From: Lasiosphaeria ovina
Lineage: Eukaryota; Ascomycota; Sordariomycetes; Sordariales; Lasiosphaeriaceae
DNA length: 64,000 nt
Direction of reading: 5' to 3'
Assembly: GCA_033439765.1 (NCBI GenBank)
Contig: JAULSN010000008.1
Coordinates: forward strand, 1,426,001-1,490,000
Position numbers and translations under genes: made by a program. Positions 44,272 through 56,026 of this stretch are shown here, one piece after another. Below the pieces are notes generated by a model. It was not told where the DNA came from, did not search any database, and worked only from the letters and a program-made list of their open reading frames with translations. How positions within the stretch are numbered: the stretch's first letter is position 1; every line of letters begins with the position of its first letter.

Positions 44272-47200
44272 ATGCTTCGCCGACTAGCGTCTCTGGGCCA
44301 CCAGGCCTCGGCGGATGAGCCAATGTCCCCCTCTCCCGGCGACGAGCCCCAGGAGCCCAGGAGCACCGGGGGCCTTGCCGGTGTCTTCAAGGGGCTTGCT
44401 GGCGGCAAGCTAACCAAGTCTCCTCCCCCGCCGACGTCTCCTCCCGCTCTGCACCCCTTTCCGCAGCCGTCGCCCGCCCCGGCCTCCGCGTCCGCCTCAC
44501 ACCCCTTTTCCCAACGCCCCGAGCGCCCCGACGCCGCCCCGCCCCAGCATGCCCTCCATGGGCTCTCCCCCGATCAGATGGAGCTCTTCGGACAGCTCAA
44601 GAACGGCTCGCTCAACGAGCGGGTGGCTGCCGCGAATTCGCTGCGCTATACCATCGCCGACTTTCCTCTGAACCCCGTGCTCGACACATGGTATGCGGGG
44701 AAGGATCTGATAGATCAGATGAAACCGGTCCACGCCCGACAGGCCGGCTGGGAGCTGCTCACCGAGTGTGTCAAGTATCAGTCGTCGACAGACCTTGAGC
44801 GGCGAGAGTACTTCCAGACACTGACTGCCTCGGCGAATCCCGAAGACTTCCATCTCCAGCTGGCCGCAGTCGAGGACCTGACGGGGCGCGGCCGCAACGT
44901 GTCTGGCTTCTACTACGAGATATTCCCGCTTCTCACCAACTGGCTCCAGGACGCATACAAGGCTGTAAGGACGGCTCGGAGACAGGTATCGCGTGGGAGT
45001 GTCAAGCCCTCCAAAGGCAAGTCTCTGTCTTCCGGCGAGGACAAGAACTTCTCCCAGCTCTTCGCCTTCCTGAAGGACATCATCAAGTTCAACTTCAAAT
45101 ATGCCTCAGACGCCGTGGTAGGGAATTTGATGGACATCCTGCTCAAGATATGCATGAACACAAACGTCGAAGAGGACCTAAGGAGCTGTATCAGCGTTAT
45201 CGATGCCATGGTCACCTTTGGCGCCATCCCCAACGATAGACTGAAGGACTGCATACAGGTTCTCAGCTCAATCCATTGCCTGGTGCCGAACCTGAATAAA
45301 GACGCCTGGCATACGTTATCAAATATTTGCAGGTCGCATCACGGCCAGTCCACCGTCAGGATCCTATTGGACGTGTTGCGGACTTTCCCCACGGTCCTTG
45401 ACAAGGACAAGGACAAGGATGCAGTCAGAGAAGTGCGAGGCGCCCTCTCGGTCCTCAAAAAGCTCCTGTCAAAGTCTACCGAAAAGGGCTATCCAGCCGT
45501 CCCGTTTGCTCTTCTGGTGGACGGGCTAGCCAGCATCTCCAAGAGTAGCTCCGTGAAGATATCTGCTGAGATCCTAAAGCTGATCAACTCGCTGTTCGAT
45601 GGCCCTAAAGGAAACGTCAATCCAATCCTCCTTGAAGAGCATTGGACGCCTATATTGTCTGTGGCAGCCCATTGTGCCGCCAAAGGCACTCCGGCGGCCA
45701 TAGTCGAGTCAGATGGGTCTATTCGATCGCCGCCCCTTAAAGACGATGCCAGTTCCAAACCTGAAGATGGAATTCCGAGCCAGCTGAGATTCCTCGTCAG
45801 TCGGATCGAATCGTTGCTGATACAAAACCGTTCCGAATTCCTGCAGCGGGACGACTGTATAGAGTTCTTTACGAAGGTGCAACATGCTCTCCCAGACTCG
45901 GCGGCTGTTCTTGTAATCAGCTACCTCAAGGAGTATCGGAGCTGTCTACCCTCCGAGGGGCAGTGGAAAAGCAACCTCAAACTCGTCTTGGATGGATTCT
46001 ACCTTGACCAGAGTCGCCGTCCTCTTACTCGCCTGCAAGCCTTGGAGGTGGTAGTCGAGGTTTACGACTTCCTCTGTCTTGTGCAAGGCCTCGTGGAAGA
46101 CGAGCCAGTTCTTGATCTTGTGAAGTGGGTACTGTCCGGAATGTCGGAGGAGAACGATACTCTCGTGCTCCAGGAGACCGTGGCCTTCATGGTCAACGTG
46201 GCCGAAACAGCTGGAGAGAGTCTTTCTGACGACATTCTTGACGCTTTCAAGAGTGTGATTGCTAGTGAGATGTCCAGGTCAACAGCTTCTACTCCGTCGA
46301 CACAAAAGTCTGGCTCAGCGCACCCTTCTGATCAGACTGTCTATTTCGCCAATCAAAGCCTCTCCAACGTTGTGGCGAAAGGCTACGTTCAAGTCTTTCT
46401 TAGATCGATGAACAAGGACGCCGCAAAGTCGGTCAAGGCCTTCACGGCGCTGGTTCATATTGCCCGTTCGAATGCCTGCGAAGTCGATGCTCGGCTGACG
46501 GCTATGAAAATGCTTTTCCGCCTTCGAGCTAACTTTGAATACCAAGTCCACGCCTCTGCAGTTATTGCAAACGAAGGCTTAGCAGGTTCTTTGTACAGGA
46601 CAGAGTCATCTCTCGCCCGTAAGCTTGCAGAAGACGCAGCCCAGCCGCCGTCGAGGCTTTCGAGAACAGAGCAAGGCGGGCACTCACGGGCAACTCGTGG
46701 GATATCGTTTACGCAGGGACAGACGGCAGAAAGGGCGGTGCCTAATCGGTCTAATACCACCCCAAGACCGGCGGCGCAACAAGGGCAGAGGCTTTGGTCG
46801 GTTCCCGATGCAGACGCCCTGCCTGAACAGCCTCACAGCCGGCCGAGCCATCTTCTCCTTTCACACCTGAGTGCTGATGAAGGAGCCGATTCTTCGGCGA
46901 TAGTTCTGAACATGGGCTCGTGGCTCGACGCATTGCTCAGTCTTTTCCACCAAGGATGCGATTGGGAAGTGTACAGCTTCATTCTCGTACATCTCCCAGC
47001 GCAGCTCAGCAACCGCCACATCTTCGCAAACGCTGGGTCGCACATCCAAGAGCTCCGGCGCGTCTTCTGCGAGATGATTAGGATGAATAGCCACCAGGAG
47101 CCTCCAAGCTTGTCAGGGTTGCGCCGCACTGATGTTGCAAACTGTCTGTTCCACTCTCTCGTCATGATAATTAGCTACCACGAACTCTTCCAGAAGATGG

Positions 47201-49197
47201 ATGAAGACGAAATTGTGAGAACATTCGTGCATGGAATCACGGACAAGACGGCAAAGACGTGCATACACGCCTTGTCGGTCTGCTGCCACGAGTTGCCCCA
47301 GTCCGTCAGCAAGTCTCTCGTCACCATTCTACAAAAGATGTCCCAAGTCATTACGCAGCCCCTCGTGGCGATGCATATTCTGGAGTTTCTGGCCTGCCTC
47401 AGTCGCCTGCCCTCGCTTTTTGTCAACTTCAGGGAAGACGAATATCGCATTGTCTTTGGTATTTGCTTCCGGTACTTGCAATACGTGCGCGACAGGAAAC
47501 ATTCGACGCGCAACAGCCACGCGAGCGAGCCGCCGACGCCCAGCATGCCTGTGCCGGGCATGGCGGACCAGCTAGGGCAGCAAAGTTTGACCGACGACCT
47601 GCCACAGTACGTGTACGCTCTCGCCTATCACGTCATTACCTTCTGGTTCCTCGCAGTCAAAATGCCTGATCGTCCGAACCACATCGGATGGATTGCCAAG
47701 AACTTGTTTACGGACGTCGACGGAAGCGCCAGTAACGAGGAGCAGGCGCAGATCACCCTCGACTTCATGCAACGCGTGGCCTTTTCAGATGCCAGTGATT
47801 CGGCCGAGGATCCGCTGTTCAAGGAGAAAATTTTCGGGGAAATGCAGCACAAACGCTGGATCCTCGGCAACAGCATTGTCACGATTCGACAGGCAAAGGA
47901 AACGGGCTGGGCTGAAATCACAAGGCGGTATCCCTCTGGGACTTCTTCTTTCGCAGTCCGCGTCGAGTTTCCCTCGGTTCCATCTCGGCCCGCCGAGGAA
48001 GGCTCGTACGCCACGGCTTGGGAGGGTCGTTTCCAGCAGGGCACGACAATGTTTCCCAGTCACTTGTTGATGCAGCTCTTGTCACCAACTCCACAAATCT
48101 ACGACCCTGTCATGCGCCCAATACCGCTCCCCGAGGACGACTCGGTCGGGCGCGCTATCCGTCTGTTCGATCACAACTCGACGGTTGATGGGCACAAGGT
48201 CGGTGTCATCTACATCGGAGAAGGCCAAACCAAAGAGACGGAAATTCTCGCAAACACGATAGGCGGGCCCGACTATCTTGCGTTCCTCAAAGGCTTGGGG
48301 GCACTGACGAAGCTGAAGGGGGCGACCTTCAACACGCAGGGGCTGGATCGAAGCAGCGACTCGGACGGCCAGTACACGTATTGTTGGCGCGACAGAGTCA
48401 CGGAAATCGTCTTCCACGTAACCACGCAGATGCCGACAAACCTAGAGCATGATCCGCAATGCAGCTTGAAGAAGCGGCACATAGGCAACGACTTTGTGAA
48501 TATCATCTTCAACGACTCGGGCCTACCTTTCAAGTTTGACACGTTTCCGTCCCAGTTCAACTATGTTTACATAGTCATCACGCCTACTCCGCGCTTCTCG
48601 TTTGCCGCCGCGCGAGAGATGTCGAGGAAACGAGAGGGAGAACGTGGGGGTTCGCTGCCCTTCTTCATGGTGCAGGTCATGAGCCAGCCTGGGTTTCCCG
48701 AAATTTCGCCTGCAGCAGAGCCCAAGATAGTCAGCCTCAAAGCCTTGCCGACTTTTGTTCGGCTGCTCGCACTCAACGCCTCGGTATTCTCACACGTTTG
48801 GGCCTATCGAGAAGGCGGTGAGTATGTATCGTCGTGGCGCAATCGTCTCCGGGAAATCAACAAACTCCGCGAGCGATACGGGCCGAAGACATTCCCAACC
48901 CCGTCGCCCCCTCCCAGCACCCTGGGAGGAGGCTCTTTGGCGACATCGAGCGGCATGATGGGCCAAGTGCAGTCACCCTTGCAGACCGAGGGCTCGCGGC
49001 CCCCGAGCGGTGTCCGGGACAGCTTCAGTAGCCTCCGAAGGTCGTCGGTTGCCACCTTTTTCACCAACGTCAGCACGGACCAGGCCTCTCACCGGTCGTC
49101 AATGCTCTCCACAACTACCACAGACAACACCGAGATCATGCCGATTCATGGAGCTGAGGCCTTGGTGGATTCGGTGGATTTCTCAAAATGGACATGA
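44272..49197 (+). CDS. tuberin (TSC2)-like Rap/Rheb GTPase-activating protein
   Basis: A single uninterrupted frame of 1641 residues; no intron is needed. In other fungi and animals tuberin, with hamartin, stimulates GTP hydrolysis by Rheb and so restrains TORC1. After a Pro/Ser-rich N-terminus (about 1-95) comes a long alpha-helical HEAT-like tuberin domain (about 100-1150; for example HARQAGWELLTECVKYQSS and LFAFLKDIIKFNFKYASD). The C-terminal Rap-GAP domain is about 1320-1510: GGPDYLAFLKGLG, TEIVFHVTTQMP, then RHIGNDFVNIIFNDSG, whose Asn1406 is the expected catalytic asparagine thumb. FDTFPSQFNYVYIVITP and FSHVWAYREGGEYVSSWRNR follow. The tail is Ser-rich. Met 44272 was chosen because upstream in-frame sequence looks like leader. 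A Met at 44050 would add 74 residues. Confidence 0.92.
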   Translation: MLRRLASLGHQASADEPMSPSPGDEPQEPRSTGGLAGVFKGLAGGKLTKSPPPPTSPPALHPFPQPSPAPASASASHPFSQRPERPDAAPPQHALHGLSPDQMELFGQLKNGSLNERVAAANSLRYTIADFPLNPVLDTWYAGKDLIDQMKPVHARQAGWELLTECVKYQSSTDLERREYFQTLTASANPEDFHLQLAAVEDLTGRGRNVSGFYYEIFPLLTNWLQDAYKAVRTARRQVSRGSVKPSKGKSLSSGEDKNFSQLFAFLKDIIKFNFKYASDAVVGNLMDILLKICMNTNVEEDLRSCISVIDAMVTFGAIPNDRLKDCIQVLSSIHCLVPNLNKDAWHTLSNICRSHHGQSTVRILLDVLRTFPTVLDKDKDKDAVREVRGALSVLKKLLSKSTEKGYPAVPFALLVDGLASISKSSSVKISAEILKLINSLFDGPKGNVNPILLEEHWTPILSVAAHCAAKGTPAAIVESDGSIRSPPLKDDASSKPEDGIPSQLRFLVSRIESLLIQNRSEFLQRDDCIEFFTKVQHALPDSAAVLVISYLKEYRSCLPSEGQWKSNLKLVLDGFYLDQSRRPLTRLQALEVVVEVYDFLCLVQGLVEDEPVLDLVKWVLSGMSEENDTLVLQETVAFMVNVAETAGESLSDDILDAFKSVIASEMSRSTASTPSTQKSGSAHPSDQTVYFANQSLSNVVAKGYVQVFLRSMNKDAAKSVKAFTALVHIARSNACEVDARLTAMKMLFRLRANFEYQVHASAVIANEGLAGSLYRTESSLARKLAEDAAQPPSRLSRTEQGGHSRATRGISFTQGQTAERAVPNRSNTTPRPAAQQGQRLWSVPDADALPEQPHSRPSHLLLSHLSADEGADSSAIVLNMGSWLDALLSLFHQGCDWEVYSFILVHLPAQLSNRHIFANAGSHIQELRRVFCEMIRMNSHQEPPSLSGLRRTDVANCLFHSLVMIISYHELFQKMDEDEIVRTFVHGITDKTAKTCIHALSVCCHELPQSVSKSLVTILQKMSQVITQPLVAMHILEFLACLSRLPSLFVNFREDEYRIVFGICFRYLQYVRDRKHSTRNSHASEPPTPSMPVPGMADQLGQQSLTDDLPQYVYALAYHVITFWFLAVKMPDRPNHIGWIAKNLFTDVDGSASNEEQAQITLDFMQRVAFSDASDSAEDPLFKEKIFGEMQHKRWILGNSIVTIRQAKETGWAEITRRYPSGTSSFAVRVEFPSVPSRPAEEGSYATAWEGRFQQGTTMFPSHLLMQLLSPTPQIYDPVMRPIPLPEDDSVGRAIRLFDHNSTVDGHKVGVIYIGEGQTKETEILANTIGGPDYLAFLKGLGALTKLKGATFNTQGLDRSSDSDGQYTYCWRDRVTEIVFHVTTQMPTNLEHDPQCSLKKRHIGNDFVNIIFNDSGLPFKFDTFPSQFNYVYIVITPTPRFSFAAAREMSRKREGERGGSLPFFMVQVMSQPGFPEISPAAEPKIVSLKALPTFVRLLALNASVFSHVWAYREGGEYVSSWRNRLREINKLRERYGPKTFPTPSPPPSTLGGGSLATSSGMMGQVQSPLQTEGSRPPSGVRDSFSSLRRSSVATFFTNVSTDQASHRSSMLSTTTTDNTEIMPIHGAEALVDSVDFSKWT

Positions 49198-51310
49198 GGC
49201 CTTGGGAATTTGCCTCCTGTCGTGTTATCCGCCCGCCGCATATACGAACGGTAATCATTATTACTAAAGTTGTGCTGGGCGTGGCGGTGGCGGTATGGGG
49301 CAATGTACGAAAGGGGTGGAGATGTCGGCTGTCAGTTCTCTTTTTCTTTCTTTTTTAAAGAAATCTTTTCTTTTTTGTTTTGCGGTGCGGCTTTTAGCGG
49401 CGCATGAAGGATCAAAGGGACCAAAGGATATACCACAAAAGTTACTGCTTTTCTTTTCTTATTTTCGCCTCTCATTTGTTTGTCATTCAATGTCCTGTCA
49501 TCGTATGAGTTGTCACAAGCTTGTGCTGTGGCAACTGTCTGTTTATCCCAAGTTTTCGTTGGTTTTCTTTTTCCGATTTTAGATATCTGGGAGGAAACCT
49601 CCGCGTACTCTCTTTTATCCTGCACGGGAGCGGATAGGTTCCGGGGAAGGACAGGAAAAAGTATGGAAAAAGGGCCTTGTTGGGAGACCTGTAACCAACT
49701 TGGACTGGTTAGCAATGGTTACACAACAGTTTCCCAGGGATACCCACTCACACTCTCGCAACACGCGCGCGCACACACTCGCACAAAGGAACTCGCACCA
49801 CTTGTCTGTATGTACGAAGTATGTGTGTACAGTGCATCACTCAGGCGCGCACACACAAGCGTGAGTGACCAGTTGCTTTTTTTTCTCTTGGGATGAGAAG
49901 AGAAACCCGGCGGGGACCCGACTTTTGGCCCCCGACGGCCCATCTGCCCGCCCGCGTGTCTGTCTGTCGTCTGTCTGTCGTCTGTCTGTCTACCTGCGTG
50001 TCCGTCTTAAAACGGCTACTAATATTGACCGAATCAAGCTTTTATGGTGTGCGGTATATATTATCCGCGTGTATCGCATGCAATGGCAATGGAACGTTGC
50101 ACAAGGAAAGAAAAAAGGGGGCGGAAAGCCTGTGTGTGTGTCTCTCTCTCTCTCTTTTCTCGTGAGGTTGTTAGTACCGTGTGTATGCGCGTTTGGTTTG
50201 GTTTGGCCTACTGCTGTGCTGTAGCCAACTAACTTACCTACGTAACTCCGGGTGGTCACCACCCGACCGACCGACCGACCGACTAATCGACCAGCCGGCC
50301 CGCGGGCCCGCTGGCGGCTGACGGCCGCCGGTGGGAGCTCAGACAACGCCGGTGGGTAGGTAAGTAAGCTGGGTTTTCTTACTGCCTACTTCCTCCGCCC
50401 GCCCGCGTGCGCGCCCCGGTTTCGGCGTAACCCTTTGCTGTCACGTCGGTCGGTCATCGGCACGGTCTGGTCTAGTCTGGTCTGGCCATGGTCCGGCCAT
50501 GGGGTGGGATTCCTGAAATGTGTAATGACGAAAGCATGATGAGGCATGACATGCTCTGTATGTATCTGTCCGGCCTCGACTGGTATATATGTATGTGTAT
50601 ATATATGCATGCATGCATTGCTGCATTGATTGCTGCAGCTTGCAGCTTGCACTCGCTTGCACTCGCTTGCCCGTGGATAACAAGTTAAGTTATTGACAGA
50701 GAGAGATAGAAGAAATACTTATGGGGGAAAGGAAGAAGAAATTATGGTTTTATTTTTCTCCGCCGGGTTGGGAATATGATCTCATAAAGTTCACCCACAC
50801 CCACCCAACGAGAACAAGGCGGGCGGTGCCTCAGCCATGCATAACGTCCTACCGACAAGTGAATGAACGAACGAACGCCCTCGCCCCCTCCGCAAGAAAT
50901 ACCGGAATGGTTGCCACGCCTTGACCGTGCAAACGGGTGTGGGGGTACAAACCGCCAGAATGGGGGTTCAGCAGACAGAAAGAAAGACAGACAGACAGAC
51001 AGAGAGAAAAGAGAGGGCATAAAGGGGCTGTTCGTTGGATGGGATGTAAGGTAGCACAGCGCACGACTCGGTCTTGGCTCAAGTTGAAGCTCTGTGTGTG
51101 TGGGTGTGGGTACCGTATGTGTGTGCTCCCTCGGACAGACCAGACCCCAAAACCTTTAACCCAACCCACCACCACCACCACACTTACCAGTATAACACAC
51201 GCGCCCCACACGCCCTCGCACCTCGCCCTCCCCGCGGTTGTTTTGAGGTACGGTACGGTACCATTTCATTGAACAACCTATGTCCGCGGTTCCGTCCCAT
51301 TGTGTGACCG

Positions 51311-51351
51311 GCACGGGCATGGGCACGGGTACGGGTACGGGTACGGGTACA
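51311..51351 (+). repeat. hexanucleotide (ACGGGT/ACGGGC) array
   Basis: About six imperfect copies of a GGGTAC-type hexamer; G-rich on the plus strand. Confidence 0.85.
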
Positions 51352-51513
51352 GGGGGCGTACATGTGCATACCGAAAGAAAGGTGACGGGGTCAGCGGCTC
51401 CTGGACTACATTTTGCCACCTGATCCGATACTTTTTTCTTTCACAAAAAATGAAAAGAATGTGACAAAATGAATATAGCGGCTGGAGAGAAATCAATCTT
51501 CGTGCGTTGGACT

Positions 51514-51541
51514 GGTGTGTGTGTGTGTGTGTGTGTGTGTG
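51514..51541 (+). repeat. (GT)n microsatellite
   Basis: About 14 perfect GT dinucleotides. More degenerate GT-rich DNA continues at 51610-51740. Confidence 0.95.
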
Positions 51542-54279
51542 CAATACAGCCTTGGTTGCACAAGCTTGGTGACAGAGAACGAAGAGAAACAGGCGCGGGC
51601 AAGGGGTGTGGAGAGTGTGTGCGTGTGTGCACAGCTGCGGCGAGGACGAAAAGGGGAAATAAATTCGTCGTTTCCAGAGTGTTGGTGTGGGTGTGTGTGT
51701 AGTGTTTAGGTGTGGTTCGTGTGTGTGTCTGTGTGTGACACAAGAGAGTCGGGGTTGCGTACCTAGAGAAAGGAGCAGTGATAACAACAAAAAATGGACA
51801 GAACAGAAATAAAATATGATAGATTAGTCGATTGAGCCGAGTGGCGGCGCCGCTTTCCCAACCACCCCCCTCACTCACTAAGGGTTTGGCTCAGGCACAC
51901 ACACATAATCAGGGCAGCAGGTCATGCTGCTGTTTCGGTTGTGCCGCCGTGAGTAAGGTAAGTGTGCCTTTGTCATGTCAGACCAACCGACTTACCATTT
52001 TCCTTTGTGAGAGCTTTGTCCGAAGTAACCGCAAACATGTGGAACTCGAACATTACCTTGTGTCAGAGAAACGAACGACGGCTCAGTCAACATCCAACAT
52101 AGGGGAAGAAACAAAAATAAATTCCTGGACACGCTTTGCTGACAAAGTTCCCGCAAGTAATACTGTCATCCTTGGTAAGCCGGATACGGCACAAAAAACA
52201 AGGTCCGGGTGCTTCCTGTGCGACTTGATACTGAAACCCAGACAAGCTACGCGGCACTTTGGAGAGAGAGAAGAGGCTCTTGCTGACTCAGTGGTCTCGG
52301 CCGGCTCACATCATTTTTCCCGACCGGGGAGAGTTGAACATTGCCTCATAGCAGCAGCATTTCTGAATTTCTGATTCTTTTTCCTTTTTTTCTTTGGGGA
52401 GGGGGGAAGTGGTGTGCATGTTCGGAGTATGTACTTTACATTACATACATACGTATATTCGATGCGAGTGCGAGTGGTGAGCCCAAAGAGCCGAGGGCGC
52501 AGGGCATAGCGAGGCGCTAGCAATGCCACTCCAATGCAGAACAAGCCAATTGCTTAAAAACATTGGTAAGCCCCATGGGCACCACGGCGGATGAGACAAA
52601 GAGGCACCGGGGTGGATTGCATAGAGCCTGATCTTCTGGGAAAGGGTTGGCGATCTCTGTGCCAGTCAGCATGCATCGTGATCCGTGTCTTACTCCATTC
52701 TGTTGTTTGCATCTTTTGGATCGCGAAGCCTCGGGTTTTGGTGTTCTGTTGTGCGGCCGAAACCACCAGAGGAAGGAGGCAATATGTCACCAAAACACAA
52801 CACCAGGTATTATCACAAAAGGATGGGGCTTTGCATCTATACAGGTATCTTCTCATACTGTGCAATCTGATTTTGTAATATTACAACGCCTTGGCCACGC
52901 AAGCTCTCGTTTTCGTCTTGTGCTTGAGAGAATTTGCTTCATATTCTTTGACTCGTGGGCCGACGGTCAATCTCGGTCCCGTCAAACCATCTTCCCAACA
53001 AGAAACCTCTGGGAAGCTAGATGCCAGAGAGAATAGACGCAGTGACTTGTCCGCTGGGGAAGCCTTGGTAAGTTGGTCCGGGAATTCGTCGCCGCCGAAT
53101 GGTATATCGGAAGATCCCGTGCCATATTTGGAACCCTCCGAACTCCGACTATGGCTTCCAACAGGAGGCTGTAGATACGGGAATAGGACTTCAAATCCCC
53201 GAGATTCCAACCTCCTCGCAATTTGGTGGAATGAACCTGACCTTGAGACCGAAACTAAGACCGCATTGCTCGGGACTTGGGTATCAGTTGACTCCCGTGT
53301 CCTGCGTGGCGTCGCCGACCGGGCTTGGGGCATTCCAAATAGTTCTGGGAGGAAGGGTACCGCCAGCTGAATCCTCCACTGCCTGGGTTATTCTTGCTGT
53401 GCGAAAGTGGTCTGAGCATTATGACAATCCATCCGTGTCGGAGCCTTGGGGAATGTGGTGCTGGCCATCAAGGCGGCAAAAAACCATAAATGGGCATCAC
53501 GTCTCGAACAATTAGCAGGGTATAGCTTCCCCGCGGATAGCTTTGTGATCGATCCTTTGGCCCTGTCAACATCTCGGGCCCGGGCTGGGGTCTGGGTTTT
53601 GCGTTGCTAGGACGGATGCCTCCGTTGACAGACCTAGGTCTAAATACCAAGGTGGCATTGATCCGGCAAGAAGACACGACTTGCCGCAGGCAATCCGTTG
53701 GAAATCCGCGAGCAATCCGTAGGCGATCCTTCCCTTGTGCAACCAACCAACCAGACCGACTGGCAACCAACTGACAACCATCTGTCTCTGCAAACATTTC
53801 ATTCTTGGTCAAAGCAACAAACCTGCTGTCGACTCAGCCCTTGGAGAACGGCGTTCCCCGTTCCGGAATTTCATGTGCTCCTAGATCCCCAAAGCTTTGA
53901 TGGCATTGCGGTCGTGAGATTCCGCCGTATTGATCGTACAGTAACTACATATATACATTGCGCAGATAATTATAGCCCTGCCGGCTCCTAGGCGACATGA
54001 AACTAGACGAGGTCGAGAGGGGTCAACGAAATTGTACGCGCTACCGGAATTGGCTGGGCCCCTATCCATGTTCAACTGTGACCCTCGGACACCCGCCAAC
54101 TGCCGGCGCGGGAGCATCCACCAAAACCCGCCAAAGATAAGTTTGAGTGTGGCCTTGGTTCGCAGCCTGGGGGGCGTCCTCAAACATCACGCCAAACCTC
54201 TCGGTATCTTGCCCATTTTTGGAAGCCTAAGCCCGAATCAGTGGGAATCCTCTGGCGTTGGGGCGTGAGAGGATGACTA

Positions 54280-56026
54280 CTAACCCATGGATTGAAAGCC
54301 CTCGTCACCGCCCTTGATGGCATCGATAAACATCTTCTTCATGCCTTGCTCAGAGAGTACGCGGATGCAGCGGTCGAGGAGCCGTATCATGATTGCGTCT
54401 CGCCTGGTCGCCATGTTGGGTTTCTCGTCTGGAAATAAGTCAGCTTACGCGTACTCTGTTGGATCCAGCCTTCGACGCGCATGACCAACCTGTGATACAG
54501 ACGCATGTGACGCCGCCGGTGTCGTCCGAAATCGTGCTAGCCCAGGGCAGATCCTCAGCCACGGGGCTCCCCGTGTTTTTTGCGTACGTCAGGGCCGTGG
54601 CAACAATGGCGCCGCCTTCGAGGCCAATGACAATGTCCCGAATGTTCATCGTGCCGGCCAGCTTTGCGTATTGGTCGTACCAGCCCACGTTGGCCTTTTT
54701 TCTCGATTCCTTTTCGACAATTTCCAACACGGCGTCGAACTCGCTGAATTCGCAGGGTCTGAAAACCAGCCCCGACGGCATGTAACCGGTTGCCGGCCAG
54801 TCTTCGAGCCTAAGAAACCAGTCGCAGACTTCTTGGCCAGAGCCGGGCACCGATGATTGAACATCCGAGATGGGCCAGTCGCGCCGCTGAAACCAACCGG
54901 GAGGAACCTCTGCCGGTAGGCCGTAAAATAGTCGCGGGAACGTACTACCGAGCTGTAGACGGCAGACCCCCCTTGTTTTCGCAAGTTGGCGTAACGCGTG
55001 ATTGTGCAGGCTGAGGCCAACGCCCCGTAGTCGGTGAGATGGCCGGACCAAGATTGCCGCCATGGAAGCTATTAGCCGCTCACCGCCGCTGTCGGCGTAC
55101 GTGGTGTAAGTCGCACAGAAGCCAAGCACCTCCGAGGTCCCGGGCTCCCGCACAATATAGTGCATGGCGTAGCCGTCGCGGCGGAGCAGCGACTGAAATG
55201 GGAACCGGCCCAGCTGAAAGTTTTCGGGGAAGCATTGCTGCCATAGCTCATGGACGGCGGGCACATCGCGATGCGCATCCCAAACTTGGACGGCCCATGA
55301 CTTGGGCGCGAAGACGACTGGTTGGACAACGGGCGCTGCTGCTGCTGCCGCTGCTGCTACCGCCGCTGCTACCAAGGGAATTTGGCCCCCACCAAAAAGA
55401 ACATCGGCAGCCGCTTCTAGTTCGGCGGGGGAGTAGTTCGGAATATGGATGATGGCAGGGAAAGAGCTCTCGAGCGGCCCTAAATCCTCAAGATTGCAGC
55501 ATGCCACAATGATTTGCGGCCGGTGCTCCGAGACAGCACGCGCAATCTCAGCCAGAGCCACCTGTGAGCGTTGCCCGTGGCGAGGAGGGCCCGAGATGAC
55601 GAATATCACGGTCGTCGCTAATCTGATGTGCACGACGTGGGTACCGCTGATACCGTTCCGTGGCAAATATGGCACATGGCGGACCCACGGATGGTGTTTA
55701 GCCAACGCCTTCCCTAGGGGCTCAAAGGGGTCGGAGGTCGGAGCACTGTTGGCGGGTGAAATCTGGGGTGGAACCCCTGGAGTCAGGAGAAGAAGAATGT
55801 CGCCGTCGTTGAGGACCTTGGAGAGCGGCAAATAAGACTGCGAATCCTGTACGACGACAGGCCTTTGTGGTTTTCTGAGATCCCCGGCAGGCAGCTTCGG
55901 CCTCGGTTCATTGCTGGAGAGTTCCACGGGACTCATCACGAACCGCGGTGTTTCTGGCACTGCAGCGTTTGGTTAGTGCACGTGCTTCATCTCCAATTCC
56001 TGATCTCACTCACTCGTGCACTCACT
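54280..56026 (-). CDS. GH3 C-terminal domain fused to GNAT acetyltransferase, lacking the GH3 catalytic barrel
   Basis: Exons (minus): a 1-nt coding part at 56026, then 55959-54490 and 54428-54280, giving 539 residues. Intron 55960-56025 has donor GTGAGT, branch CACTAAC and acceptor GCTGCAG, and splits the start codon A|TG. If it is not used, Met 55936 starts a 531-residue form. Residues about 30-200 match the second, alpha/beta domain of fungal GH3 beta-N-acetylglucosaminidases: YLPLSKVLNDGDILLLLTP, FEPLGKALAKHHP, PQIIVACCNLED, ELEAAADVLFGG. After an Ala-rich linker comes the GNAT-like part typical of the same family: VHELWQQCFPENFQLGRFPF, ILVRPSHRLRGVGLSLHNHA (acetyl-CoA loop), VGWYDQYAKLAGT, then MKKMFIDAIKGGDEGFQSMG. 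The N-terminal TIM barrel with the catalytic Asp/His is absent, and nothing like it lies upstream. Role unknown; possibly amino-sugar acetylation or a decaying remnant. Confidence 0.8.

Larger units (their letters stand above)
49198..54279. other. long convergent spacer rich in microsatellites
   Basis: 5.1 kb between the TSC2-like and GH3C-GNAT 3' ends. It has T-rich runs at 49336-49385 and TGTCTGTC words at 49963-49990. CCGA repeats lie at about 50262-50283, TGCATGCATGCA near 50605, CAGA repeats at 50988-51003, an ACGGGT hexamer array near 51311-51351 and the GT run at 51514-51541. Open frames at 51832-52374 and 52891-53370 (plus) show no family I recognise. No confident gene. Confidence 0.5.

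Noticed and set aside
51832..52374. 180-codon plus-strand frame
   Set aside because: No start context, no domain, and the 5' part runs through repeat-like sequence; not defensible as a gene by eye.
52891..53370. 159-codon plus-strand frame in the TSC2 / GH3C-GNAT spacer
   Set aside because: Moderately protein-like, but overlapping frames on the other strand are as long, no motif is recognised and no splice context supports it.
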